Assembly: GCF_030052815.1 (NCBI RefSeq)
Contig: NC_079504.1
Coordinates: 90,370,533 to 90,434,532 of the forward strand
Length of the DNA stretch: 64,000 nt
Direction of reading: 5' to 3'
Source: Hevea brasiliensis
Lineage: Eukaryota; Streptophyta; Magnoliopsida; Malpighiales; Euphorbiaceae
The notes under the pieces were generated by a model. That model did no database searches. It saw only the letters and a program-made list of their open reading frames with translations, and had not been told where the DNA came from. This document shows positions 11,824-22,701 of the stretch, piece by piece; position 1 is the stretch's first letter; each line of letters opens with the position of its first letter. The position numbers and the translations under genes are program-made.

Positions 11824-14800
11824 TGTAACACCCTCCCTGTAGCAACTCTGTACATTCTACTGTTCCGGTGACCAGTGTTGGTCCGGACAGCTAGAACGTC
11901 CGGAAAAATATTTAAACTAAAGTGAGGAACCATAATTAACTCAAATATTAATAAGAAAAATTTAGAAAAAAATTTAGAAATAAAATACAATCAAGTTAAA
12001 TGAGCCGGTGCCCAAGCGATGGGTAACCCAGAGGGAAGTTGCGGTTCTTGTAACTAGGAACCCTAGACCCGGGGAAAAATTCATAAAATAATTTTTGGGA
12101 CTCCAGAGAAGGGTCACTGAGATCCCTATGGCATTAGAATGCCAAGAAAATATTTAAAAAAAATTTTCAATTGGTACAGACAATTTTGACCCGTTAAGCC
12201 AAACGGAGGGCATTTTGGTCATTTAGCCTTCAGAGGCGATTTTTGGCCGACTTGTTCAGTTGAGTAAATAATTATTATGATAAAAAAATATGAATTAATG
12301 TTAATGAAAAATTAATTTAAAGTTAGTAGAAAAGAAAAGAAAAGAAAAATCAATATAATGCAAATAATGACATCATTATGATGTCATTTAAAAGTTCCCA
12401 CCAATCACAATTAAACAACCATTTAATTAACTAATAAAAGAGACAATTGGGACCAAAGAAATTAAAAAAACCTATCAGCCATCTTCTTCCCCATTCCAGC
12501 CGCACCACCATGGAAGCCCTCATCTCCTTCTTCATTCAAGCTTGAAAATCTCTATAACCTTACCCCAAAACCTTTAACTCCCTTCACAAAAATTGGTCAC
12601 CCAACCTTGCTAAAGTGTTTGGCAGCCTAGAAAAGGAAAGAAAGTGAAGTTTAAGCTTGGAAAATTCTGCCCTACAAGAGGTTAGTGCCTATTTATACAT
12701 AAATCTTTCTTATTCCATGTTAGGGACTTGAATTGAGCATGAAAGTGTAACTTAAATAAAGTAAAACTTAGGCATATGCATCCCATGGAATTCGGCAGCC
12801 TAGTGAGGGTCATGATTTTGATTGTTTAGATGGACTTAAAGTAGACTAGAGAGGGTGTTTAAAGTATATATTTATGTGGATAATGAATTAGTTAGTTAAC
12901 TAAGGTAACTAGTGTGAAATTGAAATGGGAATTAGGGTTTTGGGAGTGAAATTTGGACTTAGCTTATGAAATGATGAGTGAACATTCTAATGGTCAATTA
13001 GTGACCATTTGAGGTAAGTTGACCATAATTTGAAGTGAATTAGAGTATTACAAACTGAAATGGTATGCTGCCTAGTGAGGGCAGCAGGGGAGGCTGTGAG
13101 TCCAGCCTGTTTGGACTGCCATAACTCTGGTTGTGTAGGTTCAATTGGTGTTTGGCCAATTGGACATGAAACTAGACACATAATGGCACAATTTTGGTGA
13201 AGAAACCATGCCCAAAAGACCAAAGCAAGTCGACCAAAAACTGGCCCCAACCCGGATGTCCTGCAACCAGAACCTGTAGAATGACCAAATGAACAGTAAT
13301 TGTTCATTTGACCATAACTCATTGTAGAATGGGCCAATTGACCTGAAATTTTACAGCAACAAGTTAAGATATAGAAAAACAACTTTCATGAAGAAACCTA
13401 CCCCAAATTATGGCCAGAACATATCCAACAAGGCAGTTGCAATCACTGTTCACTGCACTGTAGATATGGTCAATTCTGCAGTTTTTCAATCCGGCCAACT
13501 GTTGTTTTTGGACCATAACTGGAGTTACAAAACTCCAAATGGAGTGATTCAAAAAAGGAAATTCTACTAGACAAAATAAGGAACAACTTTCATGTTTACC
13601 ATTTCCTCAAATTCCCAATGTAACAGTCACTAATGAAACAGTAAATTTAGGGTACAAAAACTGAAAATTCTGCTCCCTTAGTTCTAAGCCTTGAAATGGT
13701 ATTGGTGATTAATTCCAACAAGTTTTGAATGCAAAATGTGGTACATTGGGGGTGTTAAAACCAATGTACCTATTTTCTATCAAAAAGTCAACATTTTTGT
13801 TGACCAATGAAGTGAATAGTGACACCAAAACTTGAAATTCAAAAATTGAAGAATTCAAAAGTATCAAATGCCCTAGTATACCTAACAAGATTGGTTTGGA
13901 TAGTTTGGCATGCCAATAGGGTTCAGCTAGCAGTACTGCACATGGCATTATGCCATTTTGTGATTTCATGGCTTTTGGCCATTCTGACATTGTGTTGATA
14001 TTTGGCCTTGTGCCTATGGTCATTATAGCTTATTAGCTGTTCTGTTGCACACCGGGAGATACATATGTGACCGATGGTGTGATGGCCCGAGGTACTTGAT
14101 ACCCAAAGCGGTTACCGCTTATCCATCCAATCGTCCAAAGATAGGTTACTTGGGCAACCAAAAGAATGAAAGTGGATAAAGTTTACATAATAAATGATTA
14201 TAACAAGTACAAAACCAAGAAACATCGATACATTCAATACATATTTATTTTCTGCTATTCCTTTTATTTTATTATTGCACTACTAAGCATTATTGCTTAG
14301 CGCGTTGCTTTTGCCACGCGTAGGTTCTGGAGATACTGATCGAGAGCCCAGTAGACCACAGACTGGGTGAGTCCATCCTGCAGCTCTGCATAGTGTCCGT
14401 GTCACCTCCCATCTTCAGTGCATTGGTAGGACACTAGGTTTCATTTTGATATTTTGTAACTAATTTTTATTTTCTCATATGTAATTGAACTTATGAAATG
14501 TATTTTGATGTTCATGTAAATAATGAGAATTGTGTTTGTGAATGGAAAAGTGAATGTTTATCTGTGATTTATACATGATTATCACATGAGATGAATGATT
14601 GAGAAATGAAATTGAAAAATGTTGAGATTTTGATATTGGAGTTTGAGATGATTGAATATGATTATTGGAAGTGTTTTTCACAGGTTCCGAATAACTGTTT
14701 TCTCCATTTTTAGCCGGTACTTTGCCGGATTTTCTATAAAATTTTCGAAACCTCAAATAAATTAAAATTTCAACAAATGACTTAAATAGATTATATTTCA

Positions 14801-14912
14801 CAAATTCTATTCAAAATTATGATGAAAATTAATTAAGATAAAATAGAGTGTTCCGGTACACCGTGTGACATAGCTTACTCGGATATACTGTAGACGGGTA
14901 AGGGGTGTCACA
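11824..14912 (+). repeat. N3a 5' LTR (3089 bp)
   Basis: Begins TGTAACACC and ends GGTGTCACA. Candidate U3 promoter parts: perfect palindrome at 12366-12388, CCAAT at 12401-12405, and a TATA-like TAATAAAAG at 12432-12440. If transcription starts about 25-35 bp past the latter, U3 is about 640 bp and R-U5 about 2.4 kb. Further marks are a hairpin AATGGTCA/TGACCATT at 12989-13009, a CCAAATGAACAG-type hairpin near 13284, and the stem-loop at 14283-14300. In the first ~550 bp I count by eye about 15-20 differences from the 3' LTR, mostly C/T or G/A transitions. Confidence 0.95.
12366..12440 (+). promoter_or_regulatory. Candidate U3 core promoter of N3a 5' LTR
   Basis: Arms AATGACATCAT (12366-12376) and ATGATGTCATT (12378-12388) form a perfect 11-bp inverted repeat with a one-base centre; the half-site resembles bZIP targets. 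CCAAT follows at 12401-12405 and a TATA-like TAATAAAAG at 12432-12440. The same order recurs in the 3' LTR (palindrome 20143-20165) and, reversed, in N1, N2 and partly N5. Promoter function is inferred from motif order only. Confidence 0.5.
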
Positions 14913-14917
14913 TTTAG

Positions 14918-14929
14918 TGGTATCAGAGC
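14918..14929 (+). other. N3a primer binding site (tRNA-iMet type)
   Basis: TGGTATCAGAGC, the standard complement of the plant initiator tRNA-Met 3' end, five bases after the LTR end at 14912. It primes minus-strand DNA synthesis. Confidence 0.95.
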
Positions 14930-15039
14930 ACGGTTTAGGCGTTTCTGGGCCTAGATTGAGTCCATACCATGCATTGCATTTGTAAGAGTCGAGGTGACAC
15001 TAATGCAGATCTGTTTGTCTTTCTTATTTTGAATAGGAT

Positions 15040-15738
15040 ATGGACCCTACATCACAGAGAGCAGTTGAGGAGGAAGTGGAGAGTCATGCTCCACCTGCAG
15101 CAGCTGAGACTGGGGGTATGGGAGAACCTGCTCAGCCAGCTCAAGCAGAGCCTGCTCAACCTCCACAGGCCATGTTTCAGCAAATGGCAGAATTCTTCAA
15201 ACAAATGGCTGGGGTAATGCAAATGGATTTCTTTGGCAAGAGAGAAGATGATTCTGTTGCAGCCGAAAATTGGTTGAACAGAACAGGCAGAGTTTTAAAA
15301 CAACTCCACTGCACTCCAGAGCAAAATCTAGAAGCTGTTGTATCTCTGTTGCAAGATGATACATATGAATGGTGGGATACGGTGTCCAGTGAAGTGCAGC
15401 CAGAGGTAATAACTTGGGACTTCTTCCTCTCCGAATTCAAGAAGAAATATGTGGTTAGTGTATATCTGGAAGAGAGAAGAAGAGAGTTCATTAACCTGAG
15501 GTAGAGACAACTAACAGTGGCCGAGTATGAAAAGGAATTCGTCAGATTAAGCCGCTATGGAAGGGAGATAGTCCCTAATGAGGCCGAAAGGTGTAAGAGA
15601 TTTGAAGAGGGATTAAATGACAACATAAAGATCATGATCACTGCCTTAGGAATCACAAACTTCATCAAGTTAGTGGAAGCTGCAATAAAGGTTGAAAAGG
15701 TTAGAATAAGTGAGCAGACCAGAAGAGAGAGACAGTAG
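15040..15738 (+). pseudogene. gag: N3a gag, capsid region
   Basis: The capsid-like protein packages the element RNA in cytoplasmic particles. The ATG at 15040 follows a ~110-bp leader; the first 154 codons run to a TAG at 15502-15504, and the same frame continues to a second TAG at 15736-15738. Both stops replace an expected Gln and look like CAG to TAG. Recognisable gag features are a Pro/Ala/Gln-rich N-terminus, the FQQMAEFFKQMAG segment, AENWLNRTGRVLKQL, and YEWWDT followed by FLSEFKKKYV, as in the plant retrotransposon gag domain. Past 15738 the frame changes before the zinc knuckles. Confidence 0.9.
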
Positions 15739-16703
15739 AAGAGGGGCCCGAGTCAGTCTAGTTCATTTCCTGCACCAGGGAAGAAGTTCAAGGGTCCACT
15801 TGCACAGAGTTCAGGTCAGCCACAAGGTCGTGGTCTCGGGGCCTGTGCCACGGTTACCCCTAGGAGAGGTCACCCACACCATCGCGGCAGCTCTCGTGGA
15901 TGGGGTTCAGGGGACCAGCCCCAGCATCTTCTGCGTGTCCACATTGCCTGAAGTGGCATAAGGGGGAGTGTTGGAGAGTGACTGGTGCCTGCTTAAGGAG
16001 TGGGTCAACAAAGCATCAATTGAAGAACTGTCCACGTAGAACTACTACCACTGCTCCAACACAAGCAGACAGACCTGCTCCTGCACCACAAATGGGTAGG
16101 AAATCTGGTAAATCTGACGCAGTGGGACCATCACAGAGGCCTGCATCTGAGCCAGCAGAGAGGCCTGATAACAGACCACCTGCCAGAGCTTATGCCATGA
16201 GAGCTCAGGAGGAGCAAGATGCCCCAGACGTCATCAGGGGTACGTTCTCCCTCTACAATACATCTGTGCATGCATTGGTGGATCCAGAATCCACTCATTC
16301 ATACATCTGCATCAACCTACCCATAGAAAGGGGGATACTAGTAGGGGAGAGTTACCAAGACATTCTGGTCACTAATCCATTGGGCCACAGTGTGGTAGTG
16401 AACAAAGTGTACAAGGGTTGCCCGTTAAGGATTCAGGGGTATGAATTCTTGGCAGACCTGATTGAGTTGCCTTTCCATGAGTTTGACGTGATTTTGGGAA
16501 TGGACTGGTTGTCACGTCATCAGGTAATAGTTGATTGCAAATTGAAGAGAATTTCTTTGAAAACTTCTGAGGGTAATGAGATCATAGTTGTGGGGGAAAG
16601 GACAGATTTCTTATCCAATGTCATCTCAGCCACAGTTGCAAGAAGAATGATGAGAAAAGGCTGTGAAGCCTACCTAACACATGTGGTGGATACTAGGTGC
16701 TAA
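15739..16703 (+). pseudogene. N3a gag zinc knuckles and aspartic protease
   Basis: An open frame from 15900 to 16703 is shifted relative to upstream gag. Two CCHC-like knuckles lie at 15936-16031: the first is CPHCLKWHKGEC; the second has Ser in place of its second Cys (CLRSGSTKHQLKNC). A Pro-rich linker leads to protease, whose active site near 16281 reads LVDPESTHSY; related elements have DPGS or DSG, so the key Gly is Glu here. The flap-side motif ILGMDWL follows at about 16490. The frame ends at TAA 16701-16703 just before RT, which lies in the same frame. The missing Gly and knuckle Cys argue against an active product. Confidence 0.88.
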
Positions 16704-17726
16704 GCGGATCTGTGTGACATACCCACAGTAAGAGACTTCCCAGATGTATTTCCTGAAGAATTGCCTGGTTTGCCACCAGAAAGGGAAGTCAAATTTGCTA
16801 TTGAGACACTGCCGAATACAGCACCCATTTCTATTGCTGCTTATAGGATGGCACCCACTGAATTGAGGGAGTTGAAAACTCAGTTGCAAGAGTTGCTTGA
16901 TAAGGGGTTCATACACCCTAGTGAGTCACCGTGGGGAGCTCCAGTGCTGTTTGTAAAGAAGAAGGATGGGACTTTGAGGCTATGTATCGATTACCGGCAG
17001 TTGAATAAAGTGACTGTGAAGAACAAATATCCGTTGCCTAGAATTGATGATCTGTTTGATCAGTTGAAAGGAGCAGGAGTATTTTCCAAGATTGATTTCA
17101 GATCAGGGCATCATCAGTTGAGGGTGAAGGATGTAGATGTGCCAAAGACTGCATTCAGGACCCGGTATGGGCATTATGAGTTTCAGGTGATGCCCTTTGG
17201 CCTAACAAATGCACCAGCAGCATTCATGGACCTTATGAACCGTATCTTCCATCCACACTTAGATCGGTTCGTAGTGGTCTTTATTGATGATATTTTGGTG
17301 TATTCCAAGACCAGGGAAGAATATGATGAACATTTGAGGATTGTTCTGCAAACCCTGAGAGAAAAGAAGCTGTATGCTAAGTTGTCCAAGTGTGACTTCT
17401 GGTTGAATGAGATTGCATTCCTTGGACACATAGTGTCAGCTGATGGGATTAGAGTGGATCCCAAGAAAATAGAAGCAGTGATGGAATGGAAGCCTCCCAG
17501 GAATACAACTGAGGTCATAAGCTTCTTGGGGCTAGCTGGGTATTACAGAAGATTTGTGAAGGGATTTTCCTTAATAGCCGCTCCAATGACCAAGTTGTTA
17601 CACAAGAATGTCAGATTTGACTGGAATGACAAGTGTCAGACCAGTTTTGAGAAGTTAAAGGCTATATTGACAGAGGCACCAGCAGCACATACAAAGGTCG
17701 TGAAAGGACTTTGTGGTCTAAAGTGA
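16704..17726 (+). pseudogene. N3a reverse transcriptase
   Basis: Copies element RNA to DNA. The best-preserved domain: the long open frame (ATG at 16761, really an internal Met of the polyprotein) carries [69 protein letters not shown] and the catalytic FIDDILVYS near 17280-17305, then FLGHIVS and [11 protein letters not shown]. All three catalytic Asp positions appear present. At about 17690 a frameshift ends the domain (after EAPA), and the frame stops at 17726. The upstream linker [16 protein letters not shown] is also present from about 16735. Confidence 0.93.
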
Positions 17727-18153
17727 TGCCTCTCATAATGGGTTAGGGTGTGTATTGATGCAAGAGGGGAAGGTGGTCGCTTATGCTTCCAGGCAACTAA
17801 AGCCACATGAACAAAATTACCCTACCCATGATCTAGAGCTTACAGCAATTATCTTCGCACTGAAGATATGGAGGCATTACTTGTATGGTGAAAAGTGCTA
17901 TATTTACACGGACCACAAAAGCCTAAAATACTTGCCAACCCAGAAGGAGCTCAACCTTAGACAGAGACGATGGATTGAGTTCCTAAAGGACTATGATTGT
18001 GTAATTGACTACCATCCTGGGAAAGCAAATGTAGTTGCTGATGCTTTGAGCAGAAAATCCGTCACAGCTTTGAGATCATTGAATGCCCATCTATCTTTGG
18101 TTCGAGATGGAGCTATTTTGGCTGAGTTGCAAGTGAGGCCAAACCTGCTATAG
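17700..18153 (+). pseudogene. N3a RNase H
   Basis: Removes template RNA during reverse transcription. After the frameshift the reading continues in another frame with SDASHNGLG near 17720 (preceded by a TAA in place of the expected Tyr), then [51 protein letters not shown], and [19 protein letters not shown] at about 18000-18060, all typical of gypsy RNase H. A TAG at 18151-18153, next to a CAG, ends this stretch and matches an expected Gln. Domain motifs are clear; the broken entry and exit make it non-functional as read. Confidence 0.9.
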
Positions 18154-19150
18154 CAGATTTTAGATGGGCAAAAGGCAGATGAAAAATTAATGGCTATTAT
18201 GAGCAAAATCTCAGAGGGAAAAGCAACTGACTATGAGGTGAAAGCAGATGGGTGTCTGTACTACAAAGAAAGAGTATGTGTACCAGATGATGGGGAATTG
18301 AAGGCCGATTCGAAAGAGGCACATACCGGTGTTTATGCTATGCACCCAGAAATACAAAAATGTATCATGATCCAAGTTTCAGATTGGTGGCACGATATGA
18401 AGAAGGACATAGCCGACTATGTGACTAAATGCTTGACATGTCGCCAAGTTAAGGCGTAACATCAAGTTCCATCGGGTTTGCTACACCATACGCATACCGA
18501 ATGGAAATGGGATCGGTCACCATGGATTTTGTAAGTGGTCTACCTCTCACCCGGAAGAAACATGATGCAAGATGGGTGATAGTAGATAGATTGACGGTCA
18601 AGACACTTTCTCGCCGATTAGACCGACTACTCACTGGAGAAGTTAGCAGAATTATATATCAGTGAGATAGTTAGACTACATGGAATTCCACTTTCCATCA
18701 TATCTGATCGAGACCCAAGGTTTACATCGAGATTTTGGAAGAAGTTGAATGAGTCCTTGGGTACACAACTCCACTTCAGCACAGCTTTTCATCCTCAGAT
18801 GGATGGGCAATCAGAAAGAGTAATCCAGGTCCTTGAGGATATGCTGAGGAGTTGTGTCATTGAGTTTGAGGGAAGTTGGGATAGATATCTCCCACTAGCA
18901 GAATTTGCATACAACAATAGCTACCAAGCTAGTATCCAAATGGCCCCATATGAAGCACTGTATGGAAGGAAATGTAGAACTCAGCAGGTCTTTGGACTGA
19001 ATTGGGTGAAGACAAATCGGTGGGGCTGCACTGTGAAACAGATCAAGAGAAAGTGAAACTAATCAAAGCTAATCCGAAGGTTGCCTCAGAGAGACAGAAA
19101 TCTTATGCCGACCTGAAGAGAAAAGAAATAGAATATGCGATTGCGATAAA
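18154..19150 (+). pseudogene. N3a integrase, zinc and catalytic domains
   Basis: Joins the cDNA to the chromosome. The N-terminal zinc domain is seen at 18330-18450 (AMHPE ... CLTCRQVKA), but the usual EHYWW or similar is SDWW, so one His ligand seems lost. TAA at 18457-18459 follows. The catalytic core is broken by frameshifts: pieces are MDFVSGLP (about 18520), [13 protein letters not shown] (about 18700), and an open frame 18745-19056 with [20 protein letters not shown] and [15 protein letters not shown] and E positions can each be placed, but in different frames. Not active as read. Confidence 0.88.
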
Positions 19151-19588
19151 GTGTTCCTCAAGGTGTCACCATGGAAGAAGGTATTGAGGTTTGAAAGAAA
19201 AGGTAAGTTAAGCCCTAGGTTCATTAGCCCATATGAAGTCATGGAACGTGTGGGTCCAGTGGCCTATAGGCTAGCTTTAATACCAGAACTGGACAAGATC
19301 CACAAGGTGTTCCACGTGTCCATGCTCAGAAGATACCGCTCAGATCCTTCACATGTCATCTCCAGGGAAGAAATTGAAATACAACCGGATTTGACATATG
19401 AAGAAGAACCTCTACAGATCCTGGCTCGGGAAGTAAAAGAGTTGAGAAATAAGTAGATTCCACTGGTGAAAGTGCTTTGGAGGCACCACAACACCGAGGA
19501 GGCAACTTGGGAAAGTGAAGAGACGATGAGGCAACAGTTCCCTCAACTGTTTGCATCAGGTAAATTTCGAGGACGAAATTTAAATTAG
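19151..19588 (+). pseudogene. N3a integrase C-terminus and chromodomain-like tail
   Basis: Open frame from 19151 with FLKVSPWKKVLRFERKGKLS, the GPY/F-like block SPRFISPYEVMERVGP, VFHVSMLRRY and LTYEEEPLQILAREVKEL; a TAG follows the RNK motif at 19454-19456. Reading on in the same frame gives VKVLWRHHNTEEATWESEE and the end motif GKFRGRNLN, with the natural stop TAG at 19586-19588. A VKVLWxHH...EATWE segment at the pol C-terminus is the chromodomain-like region of chromoviruses, thought to guide integration to silent chromatin. Confidence 0.9.
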
Positions 19589-19598
19589 AGGGGAAGAG
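19587..19598 (+). other. N3a polypurine tract
   Basis: AGAGGGGAAGAG ends one base before the 3' LTR start at 19600. It primes plus-strand synthesis, and overlaps the pol stop codon. Confidence 0.9.
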
Positions 19599-19599
19599 T

Positions 19600-22500
19600 T
19601 GTAACACCCTCCCTGTAGCAACTCTGTACATTCTACTGTTCCGGTGACCAGTGTTGGTTCGGACAGCTAGAACGTCCGGAAAAATATTTAAACTAAAGTG
19701 AGGAATCATAATTAACTCAAATATTAATAAGAAAAATTTAGAAAAAAAATTTAGAAATAAAATACAACCAAGTTAAATGAGCCGGTGCCCAAGCGATGGG
19801 TAACCCAGAGGGAAGTTGCGGTTCTCGCAACTAGGAACCCTAGACCTGGGGAAAAATTCATAAAATAATTTTTGGGACTCCAGAGAAGGGTCATTGAGGT
19901 CCCTATGGTATTAGAATGCCAAGAAAATATTTAGAAAAATTTTTCAATCGATACAGACAATTTTGACCCGTTAAGCCAAACGGAGGGCATTTTGGTCATT
20001 TCTCTTTCAGAGGCGATTTTTGGCCGACTTGTCCAGTTGAGTAAATAATTATTATGACAAAAAAATATGAATTAATGTTAATGAAAAATTAATTTAAAGT
20101 TAGTAGAAAAGAAAAGTAAAGAAAAATCAATATAATGCAAATAATGACATCATTATGATGTCATTTAAAAGTTCCCACCAATCACAATTAAACAACCATT
20201 TAATTAACTAATAAAAGAGACAATTGGGACCAAAGAAATTAAAAAAAACCTATCAGCCATCTTCTTCCCCATTCCAGCCGCACCACCATGGAAGCCCTCA
20301 TCTCCTTCTTCATTCAAGCTTGAAAATCTCTCTAACCTTACCCCAAAACCTTTAACTCCCTTCACAAAAATTGGTCACCCAACCTTGCTAAAGTGTTTGG
20401 AAGCCTAGAAAAGGAAAGAAAGTGAAGTTTAAGCTTGGAAAATTCTACCCTACAAGAGGTTAGTGCCTATTTATACATAAATCTTTCTTATTCCATGTTA
20501 GGGACTTGAATTGAGCATGAAAGTGTAACTTAAATAAAGTAAAACTTAGGCATATGCATCCCATGGAATTCGGCAGCCTAGTGAGGGTCATGATTTTGAT
20601 TGTTTAGATGGACTTAAAGTAGACTAGAGAGGGTGTTTAAAGTATATATTTATGTGGATAATGAATTAGTTAGTTAACTAAGGTAACTAGTGTGAAATTG
20701 AAATGGGAATTAGGGTTTTGGGAGTGAAATTTAGACTTAACTTATGAAATGATGAGTGAACATTCTAATGGTCAATTAGTGACCATTTGAGGTAAGTTGA
20801 CCATAATTTGAAGTGAATTAGAGTATTACAAACTGAAATGGTATGCTGCCTAGTGAGGGCAGCAGGGGAGGCTGTGAGTCCAGCCTGTTTGGACTGCCAT
20901 AACTCTGGCTGTGTAGGTTCAATTGGTGTTTGACCAATTGGACATGAAACTAGACACATAATGACACAATTTTGGTGAAGAAACCATGCCCAAAAGACCA
21001 AAGCAAGTGGACCAAAAACTGGCCCCAACCCGGATGTCCTGCAACCAGAACCTGCAGAATGACCAAATGAACAGTAACTGTTCATTTGGCCATAACTCAT
21101 TGTAGAATGGGCCAATTGACCTGAAATGTTTACAGCAATAAGTTAAGATATAGACAAACAACTTTCATGAAGAAATCTACCCCAAATTATGGCCAGAACA
21201 TATCCAACAAGGCAGTTGCAGTCACTGTTCACTGCACTGTAGATATGATCAATTCTGCAGTTTTTCAATCCGGCCAGCTGTGGTTTTTGGACCATAACTG
21301 GAGCTACAAAACTCCAAATGGAGTAATTCAAAAAATGAAATTCTACTAGACAAAATAAGGAACAACTTTCATGTTTACCATTTCCTCAAATTCCCACTGT
21401 AACAGTCACTAATGGAATAGTAAAGTTAGGGTACAAAAACTGAAAATTCTGCTCCCTTAGTTCTAAGCTTAGAAATGGTATTGGTGATTAATTCTAACAA
21501 GTTTTGAATGCAAAATGTGGTACATTGGGGGTGTTAAAACCAATGTACCTATTTTCTATCCAAAATTCAACATTTTTGTTGATCAATGAAGTGAATAGTG
21601 ACACCAAAACTTGAAATTCAAAAATTGAAGAATTCAAAAGTATCAAATGCCCTAGTATACCTAACAAGATTGGTTTGGATAGTTTGGCATGCCAATAGGG
21701 TTCAGCTAGCAGTACTGCACATGGCATTATGCCATTTTGTGATTTCATGGCTTTTGGCCATTTTGACATTGTGTTGATATTTGGCCTTGTGCCTATGGTC
21801 ATTATAGCTTATTAGCTGTTCTGTTGCACACCGGGAGATACATATGTGACCGATGGTGTGACGGCCCGAGGTACTTGATACCCAGTGCCAGTTTACCCGT
21901 TTATCCAGCCCAGTCATCCAGTATAGGTTACTTGGGCAACCAAAAGAATGAAAGTGGATAAAGTTAACAAAATAAATTATTATAATAAGTACAAAACCAG
22001 TAAAACATCGATACATTCAATACATATTTATTTTCTGCTATTCCTTTTATTTTATTATTGCACCACTAAGCATTATTGCTTAGCGCGTTGCTTTTTCCAC
22101 GAGTAGGTTCTGGAGATACTGATCGAGAGCCCAGTAGACCACAGACTGGGTGAGTCCATCCTGCAGCTCTGCATACTGTCCGTGTCACCTCACCATCATC
22201 AGTGTATTGGTAGGACACTAGGTTTCATTTTGATATTTTGTAACTAATTTTTATTTTCTCATATGTAATTGAACTTATGAAATGTATTTTGATGTTCATG
22301 TAAATAATGAGAATTGTGTTTGTGAATGGAAAAGTGAATGTTTATCTGTGATTTATACATGATTATCACATGAGATGAATGATTGAGAAATGAAATTGAA
22401 AAATGTTGAGATTTTGATATTGGAGTTTGAGATGATTGAATATGATTATTGGAAGTGTTTTTCACAGGTTCCGAATAACTGTTTTCTCCATTTTTAGCTG

Positions 22501-22696
22501 GTACTCTGCCGAATTTTCTATAAAATTTTCGGAACCTCAAATAAATTAAAATTTCAACAAATGACTTAAATAGATTATATTTCACAAATTCTGTTCAAAA
22601 TTATGATGAAAATTAATTAAGATAAAATAGAGTGTTCCGGTACACCGTGTGACATAGCTTACTCGGATATACTGTAGACGGGTAAGGGGTGTCACA
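19600..22696 (+). repeat. N3a 3' LTR (3097 bp)
   Basis: Matches 11824-14912 end to end. Landmarks: palindrome 20143-20165, hairpin with arms 21063-21074 and 21078-21089 (perfect 12 bp), stem-loop 22066-22083. The end GGTGTCACA at 22696 is followed by the TSD ATATG. Long antisense frames inside (for example 20765-21115 and 22259-22585) mirror those in the 5' LTR because the LTRs are copies. Confidence 0.95.
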
Positions 22697-22701
22697 ATAT
22701 G

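Larger units (their letters stand above)
11824..22696 (+). mobile_element. N3a: complete-length Tekay/Del-like Ty3/gypsy chromovirus
   Basis: The only structurally complete element: 5' LTR 11824-14912, iMet primer site 14918-14929, gag-pol 15040-19588, polypurine tract 19587-19598, 3' LTR 19600-22696, and a perfect 5-bp TSD ATATG at 11819-11823 and 22697-22701. It lies in the N3 3' LTR, which continues seamlessly on both sides. Domain order gag, protease, RT, RNase H, integrase, chromodomain-like tail and the long LTRs point to the Tekay/Del lineage of chromoviruses (family knowledge, not searched). Gag-pol carries several stops and frameshifts, so it cannot be autonomous as read. Confidence 0.95.

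Noticed and set aside
13709..14023. 104-codon antisense frame, with relatives at 21494-21802 and 6928-7188
   Set aside because: LTR sequence without any known domain; similarity is explained by nucleotide relatedness.
14475..14801. 108-codon antisense frame, repeated at 22259-22585
   Set aside because: Both are the same LTR position; identity reflects the LTR pair, and other families have stops there.
15177..15491. 104-codon minus-strand frame within gag
   Set aside because: Shadow of N3a gag on the opposite strand.
17183..17518. 111-codon minus-strand frame within RT
   Set aside because: Antisense of conserved RT motifs, not a gene.
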